64,000 bases of DNA from Psychrobacter urativorans (GCF_904846695.1 NZ_CAJHBR010000002.1:62001-126000), one strand, 5' to 3'; shown: positions 36,657-46,387, counted from the first letter of the stretch. Notes: a model not told the origin generated them from the letters alone. Translations and numbers: made by a program.

Positions 36657-38261
36657 ATGCAAAAAACACTTACTATAAAACTGTGTATTATCGCAGGCTT
36701 ATGCATTATTTTTGCCATTGGTCTTACTATGTTCAGCTCTGTTATCTACGAGCGCCAAAGCTATGCCGACTCAGTTATTGCAGAGATTGCTGAGCAGCAC
36801 GTTTATCCACAACAAGTCATCACCCCCTTCATTGCTATTCCTACTACTATCACTCCAGAATGTTTGCTAGATGCTGAAACCCAGTCCGTTAAATGTGCAG
36901 CACCTTACACTAAGATTGACGCTATCTTTGCCGCGCAAACTCAAGCCAGCCAAAATCTTATGGTGGATACCGACACTTATAAACGCAGTATTTATCATGC
37001 GACTAGCTATAACAGTGAGCTACAATTTAAGCAACGTTACTCATTGCCCGAATCCTCTTCAAACCTTTCAGATTCTTCAAACCTTTCGGATTTATCAGAA
37101 TTATCGAAACAAGATCAGCAGGGCATCACTACAGTAGCAGTGACAGCTGATAAAAATGCCTTACGCTCATCCCAAGCCGTTAGCCATTGGGAGCAGGCGA
37201 AATTGATTATTCCAGTATCAGACTTACGTGGTGTAGCGACGTTGCCGACAGTGGTGATCAATAAGCAGACGATCAAAGCCACTTATCCACAAAACTCTAT
37301 GCTTAAAGGCTTGTCTTATGTTGAAGTGGCACTCCCTGATACTGTGTTAACTCAATTAGCTACGCAAAATCTTGCCAACTCACCGACCCAAACAGCTGCA
37401 TCAAATAGCAGTAAAACCTCTACTGTTGAAAACAAAAACCAGCCGATCGACATGCTGATTGATTTACCATTAGCAGGTATAAGCAGTTTAAATACTGTAC
37501 CGACTGGGCAGAACTTTGAGCTGACTATGCTTAGCAACTGGGACACGCCTAATTTTATTGGCAAGGCCTTACCTAATACTAAGAGCTTTAGCGCCGATGG
37601 TTTTAAGGCTAATTGGCAGAATCAATATCTCACTGTTGCTAATAATCAGTACCTATCACAATGCTTAAGTACCGCTAATAACCAGTGTCAGGTGATAAGT
37701 ACTGCACCTTTTGCAGCAGGCAGCTCCTATGATGAAGCCACTATTGCTGTAGAAGCAGCAGCTGGCTCAGTCGATAGCATCAATGGTAGCCTAAATAGCT
37801 TTGGAGTGAGTTTTGCTGAACCCAACGACGTCTATCTACAAACTGAACGGACTATGAAATACGCCTTATTGCTAATACTAGTCTCATTCGGCACTTTCTT
37901 TTTGTTTGAAATAATCAAGTCGAGCCGTATTCACCCTATCCAGTACTTGCTGGTGGGCTGCGCGCTATTAGTGTTTTACGTTTTATTACTACCACTCGCC
38001 GAGCAAATTGCTTTTTGGCAAGCTTATGCTATCGCTGCTAGTGCTTGTGTTGGTCTCATCGGCTGGTACAGCTATTATGTGCTCGATAGCCTCAAACGCG
38101 CCGTTATTTTTACCGCTATATTGGCCGGACTGTATGCAGCGTTTTATGGCATCTTAACCACAGAGGATTTGAATCTATTACTAGGTGCCGTATTCTGCTT
38201 TGTGCTGCTAGCCTGCGTGATGATAATGACTCGTAAGATTGATTGGTATAAAGCCGCCTAA
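36657..38261 (+). CDS. creD: CreD-family inner membrane protein
   Basis: This 534-residue protein matches the CreD (Cet) family. It has an N-terminal membrane helix (residues 8-28) followed by the hallmark ERQSYADSVIAEIAEQ, a long periplasmic domain, and a C-terminal block of about five membrane helices (residues 400-530) containing the family-typical YALLLILVSFGTFFLFE and HPIQYLLVGCALLVFYVLLL. Its cellular role is unclear; in enterobacteria creD belongs to the CreBC regulon. No creB or creC is present here. The periplasmic part carries a duplicated 18-bp unit encoding SSNLSD twice and a serine-rich stretch. It is preceded by an inverted repeat. Confidence 0.86.
   Translation: MQKTLTIKLCIIAGLCIIFAIGLTMFSSVIYERQSYADSVIAEIAEQHVYPQQVITPFIAIPTTITPECLLDAETQSVKCAAPYTKIDAIFAAQTQASQNLMVDTDTYKRSIYHATSYNSELQFKQRYSLPESSSNLSDSSNLSDLSELSKQDQQGITTVAVTADKNALRSSQAVSHWEQAKLIIPVSDLRGVATLPTVVINKQTIKATYPQNSMLKGLSYVEVALPDTVLTQLATQNLANSPTQTAASNSSKTSTVENKNQPIDMLIDLPLAGISSLNTVPTGQNFELTMLSNWDTPNFIGKALPNTKSFSADGFKANWQNQYLTVANNQYLSQCLSTANNQCQVISTAPFAAGSSYDEATIAVEAAAGSVDSINGSLNSFGVSFAEPNDVYLQTERTMKYALLLILVSFGTFFLFEIIKSSRIHPIQYLLVGCALLVFYVLLLPLAEQIAFWQAYAIAASACVGLIGWYSYYVLDSLKRAVIFTAILAGLYAAFYGILTTEDLNLLLGAVFCFVLLACVMIMTRKIDWYKAA
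37056..37091 (+). repeat. In-frame 18-bp duplication within creD
   Basis: Two adjacent copies of TCTTCAAACCTTTCRGAT encode the SSNLSD repeat. Confidence 0.85.
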
Positions 38262-38420
38262 TCTCGGAAAAACCATGACTAGTTGGGCGCTTTATTGTCG
38301 CTAAAATCTGCCTGATTATCATAAACCCTGTTGAGTAATGGCTTATTATTGCTAAGATAGTCGCCCCTACTAACAAGCAGTTATAAGCCGTGTTGAACTC
38401 TATGACGGTAAGGATTATTT

Positions 38421-39323
38421 TTGAAAGCCACGCTATACACGATTATCGCCTTGATTGCTTTTGCTGCCAACTCACTCTTTTGTAGAATGGCCTTGGCAGA
38501 AGGATATATTGATGCTTGGAGCTTTACCATTATTCGTCTGCTAGGGGGTGCGGTCTGCCTTATGCTCATCATGACCGTACACGCACGCCGCCTAACTCGC
38601 CAAAGTATGGTGAATAAAAATCTTGATAACCGCGCTATTTTAAAAGATAAAGGTAGCTGGCTTAGTAGCATCAGTTTGGTGATCTATGCGCTTTGCTTTT
38701 CACTAGCTTACGTAGAGCTAGATACAGGCACTGGCGCCCTGATCTTGTTCGCAGCCGTGCAATTAACAATGATTGGCTGGGGTATTTTTAAAAAAGAGCA
38801 GTTGAGCGCCTTTCAGTGGGCAGCTTTTGTGGTGGCAGTAGTAGGCTTTATTTATCTGATGCTACCCTCAGCTGCTGTACCATCGTTATCTGGCGCAGCA
38901 ATTATGGCTATCAGCGGCGTTGCTTGGGGTGTATATAGTATCCGTGGTCAAGCTTGTATATCACCACTACGCGCTACAGGCTTTAACTTTATTCGCAGCC
39001 TAGTGGCTGTTCCTATATTATTCTTAGTGGCGATAAGCTATCTAGAGAACATAAGCTCAGAGGGCATACTTTTAGCAGCGGTATCCGGTGCGATTACGTC
39101 GGGTATTGGTTATAGTATCTGGTACATGGCAATGCCGTTATTAAAAAGTACTCAAGCAGCTGTAGTGCAGTTTTGTGTGCCGGTAATGGCCGCTATTGCT
39201 GGGGTTTTATTTTTATCTGAGCAATTAACGCTGCGCTTTGTCATAGCTAGTGCTATTATTTTAGGGGCAGTGTTAGTGTTTATTTTGAATAAGAGTCACC
39301 CTAAACCTAACAGTCAGCATTAG
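38421..39323 (+). CDS. EamA/DMT-superfamily transporter
   Basis: This is a ten-helix drug/metabolite transporter-type protein of 300 residues, with two EamA halves. The second half (residues 150-290) shows the typical GAIMAISGVAWGVYSIRGQ and C-terminal LSEQLTLRFVIASAIILGAVLVFI. The substrate is unknown. The start appears to be TTG at 38421, with AAGGATT about eight bases before it; the next in-frame ATG is 69 bases further and would cut into the first helix. It follows creD by 160 bases. It is not in an operon with a recognisable partner except perhaps the lipoprotein gene after it. Confidence 0.82.
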   Translation: MKATLYTIIALIAFAANSLFCRMALAEGYIDAWSFTIIRLLGGAVCLMLIMTVHARRLTRQSMVNKNLDNRAILKDKGSWLSSISLVIYALCFSLAYVELDTGTGALILFAAVQLTMIGWGIFKKEQLSAFQWAAFVVAVVGFIYLMLPSAAVPSLSGAAIMAISGVAWGVYSIRGQACISPLRATGFNFIRSLVAVPILFLVAISYLENISSEGILLAAVSGAITSGIGYSIWYMAMPLLKSTQAAVVQFCVPVMAAIAGVLFLSEQLTLRFVIASAIILGAVLVFILNKSHPKPNSQH

Positions 39324-39409
39324 TACAGTTAGCGAGTAATTTGTGAGATACTTTAATACTGTACAACTATTAAACCTCGTCACTTACCTACTGTAGAACA
39401 GGAACCCTT

Positions 39410-39928
39410 ATGCTCAAAATAATCCCCATTATTGCTTGTGCTCTAGCTCTATCCTCTTGTGCCAGCTTGCAACAAAGCTTATCGAAGCTTGATAGTCAGG
39501 CTGCAGTTAAAAACAGTGCTAGCTCTATAGCTACTGATAATGGCTTAGTGAGCTTACAGAGTAACCATTCGGTTAAACAAACCGCAGATCGCTTTGAGTC
39601 TATGGCTAAGAGCCAAGGCTTGACCTTGTTTAGTAGAATCGACCATCAGAAAAATGCGCTGGGAGCCGGCTTAACTTTAAGACCTACTGAAGTTATTATT
39701 TTTGGCAATCCTAAAGCAGGCACACCGCTAATGAATTGTGCTCAAAGTGTGGCTATCGATTTACCACAAAAAGTGCTTGTTAGCGAAGATGTTGCGGGTA
39801 AGGTTCATCTGACTTATAACCAGCCTGAGTATTTAAAAACTCGTCATAACATCGTTGGCTGTGATAAAGTCATCAACAATATATCTATGCTATTAAGTGG
39901 CTTAGCCACTGCAGCAACAGCTAAGTAG
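39410..39928 (+). CDS. Lipoprotein with DUF302-like domain
   Basis: This 172-residue protein has a lipoprotein signal ending in LSSC (lipidated C17). The mature part, from about residue 45, resembles the DUF302 fold: VKQTADRFESMAKSQGLTLFSRIDHQKNALGAGL, followed by PTEVIIFGNPKAGTPLMNCAQSVAIDLPQKVLV, where the EVIIFGNPKAGTP motif is characteristic. The function of DUF302 is not established. It probably resides on the periplasmic side of the membrane. A very strong terminator lies 62 bases after the stop. Confidence 0.83.
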   Translation: MLKIIPIIACALALSSCASLQQSLSKLDSQAAVKNSASSIATDNGLVSLQSNHSVKQTADRFESMAKSQGLTLFSRIDHQKNALGAGLTLRPTEVIIFGNPKAGTPLMNCAQSVAIDLPQKVLVSEDVAGKVHLTYNQPEYLKTRHNIVGCDKVINNISMLLSGLATAATAK

Positions 39929-39989
39929 TATTAACTATAAGTGCTTAGCTGTTACTTATGATTAGACGTATAAAAAATTAATTTTATCG

Positions 39990-40041
39990 AAAAAGGCTAA
40001 GTTATAGAGGATATCGATAGGCTCTATAACTTAGCCTTTTT
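39990..40041. terminator. Strong bidirectional terminator
   Basis: A perfect 20-base stem (AAAAAGGCTAAGTTATAGAG against its complement) closes on a 12-base loop. The flanks are A-rich and T-rich, so it works in either direction. Confidence 0.92.
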
Positions 40042-40053
40042 GTCTTAAGGCTC

Positions 40054-40100
40054 GTCTTAAGCATTGTCTTAAGCATTGTCTTAAGCATTGTCCTAAGATT
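40054..40100. repeat. 12-bp tandem repeat GTCTTAAGCATT
   Basis: Three exact copies (40054-40089) are followed by a degenerate fourth. The array lies directly after the terminator and before the 3' end of the convergent methyltransferase gene. Confidence 0.9.
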
Positions 40101-40132
40101 GCTTTAAGGCTCATGCTAAGGTATTAATCCAG

Positions 40133-40732
40133 CTAGCGCTTATAAGCAATAAACTGTACCACGGCACTGACACCTTGATGACGATTACCTTCTGAAATCA
40201 TACGTTGCCTTTCAACCCCGACTAGCTGCTCAAGCTCTGCCAGCTCATACTGCAAAGTGGCAAGCGATCCAAAACGATCTTTTTCGCTAGCTGATGGCCC
40301 GCCGACCGCCTCCATCATAAGCTGTTGTTCAGTGTAAGCTTCAACGATAAATACTCCACCCGGCTTTAATGCTGATGCAATGTGGCTATGTACACGCTGG
40401 CGAACCGTAGTCGGCATATGCGCCCAAATAGAAACAATGCCATCCCACTGTTGTGCTCCAAAATCATAATCATTAAGGTCGGCAACTTGGGTAATTAAAG
40501 TTACTCCTTTATCTTTAGCCAATTGCTGTGCTTTATTTAAGCCTACTATCGATAAATCAATACCGGTAACTTGATAGCCATTTTGGGCTAAAAACACTGC
40601 GTTCCTACCCTCTCCTTCAGCCAAGCATAGTACCCTTCCACCTGCTTTTATTTGATGAAATGACTGCTTTAAAAAATCATTAGGTTCTGTACCAAAGATA
40701 TATTGAGACTCGCTATAACGCTCATTCCACAT
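40133..40732 (-). CDS. SAM-dependent methyltransferase (TehB-like)
   Basis: This 199-residue class I methyltransferase has motif I GRVLCLAEGEGRNAVFLA near residue 38 and a following acidic residue in TGIDLS, which together bind S-adenosylmethionine. The N-terminus WNERYSESQYIFGTEPNDFL is typical of the tellurite-resistance TehB-like and thiopurine-methyltransferase-like subgroup. The acceptor is unknown. ATG 40732 is chosen because GGAGGGG precedes it at ideal spacing; the longer starts at 40747 and 40756 lack support. It stands alone. Confidence 0.87.
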   Translation of the reverse strand: MWNERYSESQYIFGTEPNDFLKQSFHQIKAGGRVLCLAEGEGRNAVFLAQNGYQVTGIDLSIVGLNKAQQLAKDKGVTLITQVADLNDYDFGAQQWDGIVSIWAHMPTTVRQRVHSHIASALKPGGVFIVEAYTEQQLMMEAVGGPSASEKDRFGSLATLQYELAELEQLVGVERQRMISEGNRHQGVSAVVQFIAYKR

Positions 40733-41020
40733 ACTATGCCCCTCCATTAAGTTCACCCAGTTATAAACCTGCCGACCTTATTATATTCTAGGCTGGTAAT
40801 TAAGCTCGATACAGCCAACTGCATAAGCTAAGCGATATATATATATTACTAGCATGGTTACAAGTGCTCAAAGCTGTTAGTAATAAAGCGCTTACTAGGC
40901 GTAGTGATCTTTTGCCCCTAAGCACTGCTACTAGCTAATTATGCCACTATAATCAAAGCGCTGTTCTAGACAAAATGTAAATTAAAAATGATGCAGACTG
41001 CTTTTATCAATAGGCATAAA

Positions 41021-41056
41021 AAAACCAGCCAAGACTCGCTCAGCTGGTTTTGGTTC
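41021..41056 (-). terminator. glnA terminator
   Basis: On the minus strand AAAACCAGC pairs with GCTGGTTTT and is followed by T residues. It lies about 90 bases beyond the glnA stop, after the 14-bp repeats. Confidence 0.85.
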
Positions 41057-41065
41057 ATTACTATT

Positions 41066-41132
41066 ACTTAAAGACAATGAATTAAAGACTATCACTTAAA
41101 GACAATGACTTAAACACAGTAACTTAAAGTAG
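41066..41132. repeat. 14-bp degenerate tandem repeat after glnA
   Basis: Units of ACTTAAAGACAATG begin at 41066, 41080, 41094, 41108 and 41122. The first and third are exact and the others have a few changes. The array fills the 3' untranslated region of glnA. Confidence 0.85.
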
Positions 41133-41146
41133 TAGCTACTAATTAA

Positions 41147-42556
41147 CTAACAGCTATAGTACAAGTCAAACTCTACTGGGTGCACAGTAACGTTGACACG
41201 CTGCACTTCTTCTTCTTTTAGAGCGATAAAGGCTTCTAGCATGTCTTTAGTGAATACATCACCTTTTAATAAGAATTCATTATCATCTCTTAAAGCTTGC
41301 AGAGCGACTTCTAAGCTTTCAGCAACTGTTGGAATTTGGGCTTCTTCCTCTGGTGGCAAGTCATACAAATTCTTATCTGCCGCTTCGCCTGGATGTATTT
41401 TATTCTGAATACCATCAAGACCTGCCATTAGCAATGCTGCAAAGGTCAAATACGGGTTCGCTGCAGGATCAGGGAAACGAGCTTCGACACGAACTGCTTT
41501 TGGGCTGCTAACGTGTGGAATACGAATAGATGCTGAACGGTTAGACGCTGAATAAGCCAATTTAATAGGCGCTTCATAATGTGGCACTAGGCGCTTATAG
41601 CTGTTAGTCGATGGGTTGGTAATAGCGTTCAATGCGCGAGCATGCTTGATGATACCACCGATGAAGTATAACGCTGACTCTGATAAACCGGCATATTCAT
41701 CACCTGCAAAAGTGTTTACCCCATCTTTTGAGATAGAAATATGCACATGCATGCCTGAACCATTATCACCAACAACAGGTTTTGGCATAAAGGTAGCGGT
41801 TTTACCGAACTGATGCGCTACGTTATGTACAACGTACTTTAGCTGTTGTACTTCATCTGCTTTTTTGACCAAAGTATTAAAGGCTACGCCAATCTCTGCC
41901 TGACAAGGAGCAACTTCATGATGATGGACTTCAACGCTACCCTCACCAATGATCTCTTCAATACGCTCACACATAACTGCGCGCATATCATGTGAGCTAT
42001 CAATTGGTGGTACTGGTACATAACCGCCTTTGACGCGCGGACGATGGCCCATGTTGCCCCACTCATAATCTTTATTAGTTGACCATGCCGCTTCTTCAGC
42101 GATAATTTCATGGCTAACCCCAGACATCTCAATCGACCACTTTACTTCATCAAAGATAAAGAATTCAGGCTCAGGACCGAAATAAGCAGTGTCACCAATG
42201 CCAGTCGACTTTAAATACTCTTCAGCACGGCGGGCGATAGAGCGTGGATCACGATCATAGCCTTGTAGCGTTGACGGCTCGATAATATCGCAAGTGACGA
42301 CCACCGTAACCGCATCGAAGAACGGGTCAAGGAATGCGGTCTCTGGATCAGGACGCAAGATCATATCAGAGGCTTCAATACCCTTCCAGCCAGCAATGGA
42401 CGAACCATCAAACATCTTGCCATCTTCCATGACCTCTTCATCAACACTATGAGCAGGAAAGCTCATGTGATGCTCTTTACCCCGAGTATCGGTAAAGCGA
42501 AAATCAACCCATTTAGCATTAGAGGACTTGATAAGATCTAGTAATTTATTCGACAT
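41147..42556 (-). CDS. glnA: Glutamine synthetase type I
   Basis: This enzyme joins ammonia and glutamate and is the main ammonia-assimilating enzyme at low nitrogen. It has 469 residues, standard for the GSI-beta dodecameric form. Motifs are [17 protein letters not shown] (N-terminal domain), [12 protein letters not shown] (metal site), [40 protein letters not shown] and the adenylylation site NLYDLPPEE, where tyrosine can be modified by GlnE. It is monocistronic; no ntrBC follows in this window. A sigma-54 promoter and NtrC-type sites lie upstream (see 42819 and 43008). Confidence 0.97.
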   Translation of the reverse strand: MSNKLLDLIKSSNAKWVDFRFTDTRGKEHHMSFPAHSVDEEVMEDGKMFDGSSIAGWKGIEASDMILRPDPETAFLDPFFDAVTVVVTCDIIEPSTLQGYDRDPRSIARRAEEYLKSTGIGDTAYFGPEPEFFIFDEVKWSIEMSGVSHEIIAEEAAWSTNKDYEWGNMGHRPRVKGGYVPVPPIDSSHDMRAVMCERIEEIIGEGSVEVHHHEVAPCQAEIGVAFNTLVKKADEVQQLKYVVHNVAHQFGKTATFMPKPVVGDNGSGMHVHISISKDGVNTFAGDEYAGLSESALYFIGGIIKHARALNAITNPSTNSYKRLVPHYEAPIKLAYSASNRSASIRIPHVSSPKAVRVEARFPDPAANPYLTFAALLMAGLDGIQNKIHPGEAADKNLYDLPPEEEAQIPTVAESLEVALQALRDDNEFLLKGDVFTKDMLEAFIALKEEEVQRVNVTVHPVEFDLYYSC

Positions 42557-42818
42557 GAATAATCTCCATAGTAGTGGTTATAATGTTACTTGCGGTCTTG
42601 CTATTTTAAAAATCTGACATTATTTTAGCAATATCTGAGCGATAATGTTGAATTGTTATCGACTCAGTAATAATTGGCTAGCCTATTTTTACTGGCAGAC
42701 GAAGCCATGATTGGCCTTTAGTAGTAAAAATCTTGATAGTAACTAGTGATAAGTCGCTGTTACTGACTGTCTTCGATATAGCGGTCTTCTATATATAGTT
42801 AACTATCAAATATAATAA

Positions 42819-42834
42819 AGCAAACATCGTGCCA
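42819..42834 (-). promoter_or_regulatory. Sigma-54 promoter of glnA (-24/-12)
   Basis: On the minus strand it reads TGGCACGATGTTTGCT. This matches the consensus TGGCAC-N5-TTGC(A/T) at every position, with GG and GC separated by exactly ten bases. The predicted start near 42808 leaves a leader of about 250 bases before glnA. Sigma-54 control of glnA is well known in proteobacteria. Confidence 0.85.
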
Positions 42835-42975
42835 ATCCATAACAAAAATAGATAAAAGCCCTCTATTTACCCCTTTTTATTAATAATACGCTCACCACAC
42901 CCACTATTACGCTGCAAAATACAATCATCGCCTGCTCTATAAAGATACAGTTCGCTACCAAGGCTTTGAGTAAAT

Positions 42976-43024
42976 GCACAAAAATGATAGAAATTTTTAA
43001 ATATTATGCACTAAATTGGTGCAA
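42976..43024. promoter_or_regulatory. NtrC-type enhancer sites upstream of glnA
   Basis: TGCACTAAATTGGTGCA (43008-43024) matches the NtrC dyad TGCAC-N7-GTGCA. A half-site TGCAC begins at 42976, 32 bp (about three helix turns) away on the same face. They lie about 170-210 bp upstream of the predicted start of the sigma-54 promoter, a normal enhancer distance. Confidence 0.75.
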
Positions 43025-43343
43025 TTTCTATGACGATTACTCATTATTGGCCTAATAGTTAAGTGCATTACTTCAGCAATATTACTCCAACAGCTTTGTT
43101 TTGCTATAGTTATTTTATGATTATTCTAGGGTTGTTTTTACCCTCTGGATAACTAGAGACTTTATGATACAGGTAGACTAACAATCAGTTAAACAAAATA
43201 AGTACTTTCATTAGCCCTACATTTGCTAGGCTACAAAATAATGGTAAGATACTTGTGAGCATTTAATAAGTGACAAATTCACAAACCTATAGCTTCACCA
43301 CTTTAGTGTCCTATTATAAAATCCAATAAAAGTTGAAAACCTG

Positions 43344-43967
43344 ATGATTTTGATGATCGATAATTACGACAGCTTTACATACAATATTGTACAGTACTTT
43401 GGTGAATTGCAGCAGGACATCACTGTTTGGCGTAATGATCAGGTCACTATCGAACAAATCCAAACGCTAGCTCCTGATATTATCGTCATCGGCCCTGGTC
43501 CTTGCGACCCCGATCGCGCTGGTATTTCATTAGAAATCATTGATACCTTTAAAGGCGTCATTCCTATTTTAGGGATTTGTCTAGGTCATCAAGCTATCGG
43601 CCAATTATTCGGTGGTCAAGTCGGTAAGGCGGGCGCAGTAATGCACGGGCGCTTATCATCGGTCTATCATAATGGTCAAGGGGTATTCGCTGACCTCCCT
43701 AACCCTGCAGAATTCACACGCTATCATTCCTTAGTTGTTAATAAAGATAGTTTGCCGGACTGTTTAGAGATGACCGCATGGACCAAAAACACTGATGGTA
43801 GTATTGAAGAGATAATGGGCGTTCGTCATAAAACTTACCCTATTGAAGGGGTACAGTTTCACCCTGAATCTATCTTAAGTGAAGCTGGCTATCAGCTGCT
43901 CAATAATTTTTTGCAAATACATAATTTAGCAGTACTAGACACTGACCAATTACCGCAAGTGGGTTAA
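43344..43967 (+). CDS. trpG: Anthranilate synthase component II (glutamine amidotransferase)
   Basis: This is the glutaminase subunit that supplies ammonia to TrpE for anthranilate. It has 207 residues. The class I amidotransferase triad is present: catalytic cysteine in [12 protein letters not shown], and histidine and glutamate in [10 protein letters not shown]. The N-terminus [19 protein letters not shown] is diagnostic of TrpG/PabA. It could also serve PabB, as dual-use TrpG/PabA is common. trpD follows 83 bases later and trpC after that; trpE is not in the window, an arrangement known from Acinetobacter and relatives. The final residues (about 12) are a short tail. Confidence 0.94.
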   Translation: MILMIDNYDSFTYNIVQYFGELQQDITVWRNDQVTIEQIQTLAPDIIVIGPGPCDPDRAGISLEIIDTFKGVIPILGICLGHQAIGQLFGGQVGKAGAVMHGRLSSVYHNGQGVFADLPNPAEFTRYHSLVVNKDSLPDCLEMTAWTKNTDGSIEEIMGVRHKTYPIEGVQFHPESILSEAGYQLLNNFLQIHNLAVLDTDQLPQVG

Positions 43968-44050
43968 TTATTCTACATTGTGCAACTATTGAGCTACTGA
44001 ACTTTCAATAAAAATTTAATGCTTTTAATAAAAATAATAAGTGAGACTTT

Positions 44051-45190
44051 ATGAGCCCTACTAATACTTCAACCACTACTAGTAATCAATACCAAGCCAC
44101 AGCAGAAGATATCGCTCAACTCTCCGATGAGCAGATTCATAAGTTACTATCGACGGCCTTAGATCGGATATTACAGCGTATTGATTTGACCTTTGATGAG
44201 ATGCATCAAGTAATGTTAGTGATCATGCAAGGCAAATGTAGTAACGCTATGATGGGTGCTATCTTGACGGGACTACGCATGAAGGGTGAATCAATTGATG
44301 AGATCACTGCAGCGGCTAGTGCTATGCGAGCTTTGGCTACTAATATTAGCCCTAGTGCTTGTGATCACTTGGTAGATATTGTCGGTACTGGCGGTGATGG
44401 AGCTAACTTATTTAATGTCTCTACGGCTTCAGCCTTAGTCGCTGCTGCTGCTGGTGCGCAAGTCGCCAAACACGGTAATCGCGGGGTCTCAACTAAGTCT
44501 GGTAGCTCAGACTTATTGGAGCAAGCGGGTATTAGTCTTGCTTTAACGCCTTTACAAGCGCTGGATTGTATTGAGAACCAAGGTATTGGCTTCTTATTTG
44601 CCCCTAATCATCACAGTGCCATGCGCTATGCCAATCCCGTACGCCGCGAGCTTAGAGCACGGACTATTTTTAATATTTTGGGGCCTTTGACTAATCCTGC
44701 TGGCGCACCTAACTTAGTGATTGGAGTGTTCACCGCTCAATTGTGTGAACCGATAGCAAAAGTGATGAGAAACTTAGGGGCACGCCACGTAATGGTGGTT
44801 GGCGCCAAAGACGGCTTAGATGAAATCAGTCTAGCCACTTCAACGACCGTTGCTGAATTAAAAGATGGCGAAATATCAGTTTATGATTTGATGCCAGAAG
44901 ATGCCGGTATCGAATCACAAACGTTGATTGGACTGGACGTTGACTCCCCACAGCAGAGTCTGGAGTTGATTCGTGCCGCTTTATCAGGTACTGACACTCA
45001 TGAGCGCGCGGTACTTAAAGCCCGTGATATGATTGCCCTCAATGCAGGAGCAGCAATCTATACAGCAGGTCTAGCCAGCAACTATGCCAATGGAGTTAGT
45101 CAAGCACAAAGCGTAATTCAAAACGGTAGCGCCTTGCTCAAGCTTGAATCGTTAGCGGCTTATACTCAACAGTTAGCCGCTCAATCTTAG
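44051..45190 (+). CDS. trpD: Anthranilate phosphoribosyltransferase
   Basis: This enzyme transfers the phosphoribosyl group of PRPP to anthranilate. The PRPP and anthranilate sites are intact: DIVGTGGDGANLFNVSTASA and KHGNRGVSTKSGSSDLLE. RRELRARTIFNILGPLTNPA follows, with the substrate-binding region NPVRRELRARTIFN. The 379-residue length exceeds the usual 335-345 by an N-terminal polar Thr/Ser-rich extension of about 25-30 residues (MSPTNTSTTTSNQYQ). The ATG is preceded by AAGTGAG. It lies second in the trpGDC cluster. Confidence 0.96.
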   Translation: MSPTNTSTTTSNQYQATAEDIAQLSDEQIHKLLSTALDRILQRIDLTFDEMHQVMLVIMQGKCSNAMMGAILTGLRMKGESIDEITAAASAMRALATNISPSACDHLVDIVGTGGDGANLFNVSTASALVAAAAGAQVAKHGNRGVSTKSGSSDLLEQAGISLALTPLQALDCIENQGIGFLFAPNHHSAMRYANPVRRELRARTIFNILGPLTNPAGAPNLVIGVFTAQLCEPIAKVMRNLGARHVMVVGAKDGLDEISLATSTTVAELKDGEISVYDLMPEDAGIESQTLIGLDVDSPQQSLELIRAALSGTDTHERAVLKARDMIALNAGAAIYTAGLASNYANGVSQAQSVIQNGSALLKLESLAAYTQQLAAQS

Positions 45191-45346
45191 CTGTTCCGAT
45201 AATAGGCTGTTGACTACTTAGTGCTTACTAAGCGGTTAAAACTTAGCTAATGCAGACTTAAAGCATACACTGCAAGCTAAGCGCTAGTAGTAAACCTATC
45301 TGCTCTAGCTATTTATATAATAATTAATCAATATTTGGATATTACT

Positions 45347-46210
45347 ATGATCGACAGCTCAACGACCAACGCTGCTATCCCCTCAGTATTACAACGTATT
45401 GTAGCCACTAAAGTCGAGGAAGTTGCTGCTGCCAGCAGTGAGCTATCGCTAGCAGACTTAAAAGCACAAGTTGCTGCTGACAAGCGTCCACGCCGTGGTT
45501 TCGCTGAGGCTTTACGCACAGCGAACATAGGAATCATCGCTGAAATAAAAAAAGCTTCGCCTTCTAAAGGGATTATTAATCATAATTTTGCCCCAGCCGA
45601 TTTTGCTCAGCAGTACGAACAAGCTGGGGCTAGCTGCTTATCAGTATTGACCGATCGTGACTATTTTCAAGGCGATGATAGTTATTTGGTCCAAGCACGT
45701 GCCGCTTGCAACCTCCCAGTACTACGTAAAGACTTTATGGTTGATGAGTATCAGATTTATCAATCGTACTTGCTTGGCGCTGACTGTATCTTATTGATTA
45801 TGGCCTGCCTCGATGATACACAAGCCCTTGAGCTACAAACTTTGAGTATTAAGCTGGGTATGGATGTATTAATTGAAGTGCATACAGCTAATGAGCTGGA
45901 ACGCGCATTACAGTTACCACGATCGTCACACAATATCTACGGTATTAATAATCGTGATTTGAATACCTTTTCGGTAGACTTACAAAATACGGTTAAGCTA
46001 AAAAACACTTTGTTGCAGACCTTAAAGGCTGAAGATACTAATCAACAAGCGGTAATCGTTACCGAAAGTGGTATTCATGGTGCTGACGATATGCGCTTAA
46101 TGTTCAAGCACGGTATCCAACACTTTTTGATCGGTGAGCAGTTTATGAAAACTGACCACCCTGGTAATGCTTTACAATCCTTACTTGCGAGCGTTGCCAC
46201 ACAAGCGTAA
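45347..46210 (+). CDS. trpC: Indole-3-glycerol phosphate synthase
   Basis: This TIM-barrel enzyme of tryptophan synthesis has 287 residues. The catalytic motifs are IIAEIKKASPSKG (phosphate and lysine), LRKDFMVDEYQIYQSYLLGAD, a glutamate in VLIEVHTANEL, the strand YGINNRDLNTF, and VTESGIHG near the end. It is a monofunctional TrpC, with no TrpF fused. ATG 45347 is preferred; the frame extends only to a TTG at 45335. It is third in the trpGDC cluster, 156 bases after trpD. Confidence 0.95.
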   Translation: MIDSSTTNAAIPSVLQRIVATKVEEVAAASSELSLADLKAQVAADKRPRRGFAEALRTANIGIIAEIKKASPSKGIINHNFAPADFAQQYEQAGASCLSVLTDRDYFQGDDSYLVQARAACNLPVLRKDFMVDEYQIYQSYLLGADCILLIMACLDDTQALELQTLSIKLGMDVLIEVHTANELERALQLPRSSHNIYGINNRDLNTFSVDLQNTVKLKNTLLQTLKAEDTNQQAVIVTESGIHGADDMRLMFKHGIQHFLIGEQFMKTDHPGNALQSLLASVATQA

Positions 46211-46387
46211 AGTATGGCTTATTAGGTCAATAGCATAGCGTTGATCAACTATCAGTAGTTATAATACTCGCTATATCATTGAGCGCTTAATTACTTATAA
46301 AACTAGCAGTTTATAGCCTAAAATATTTATAAATCAGCTTATTTATAAACCAAAACTTTCACTAATCAAATAGAACCCTGAATCATT

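Larger units (their letters stand above)
40757..41146. other. Intergenic region downstream of glnA
   Basis: This stretch holds the glnA terminator and a 14-bp degenerate tandem repeat, with no gene visible. The methyltransferase promoter must lie in the left part. Confidence 0.5.
42557..43343. other. 787-bp divergent region, glnA / trpG
   Basis: It contains a sigma-54 promoter and enhancer-type sites serving glnA; the rest is AT-rich and holds no visible gene. The trpG promoter should lie toward 43343. No Trp-rich leader peptide of the enterobacterial attenuator type was seen. Confidence 0.6.

Noticed and set aside
42557..43343. trp attenuator leader before trpG
   Set aside because: No short frame with consecutive Trp codons followed by a terminator was seen.
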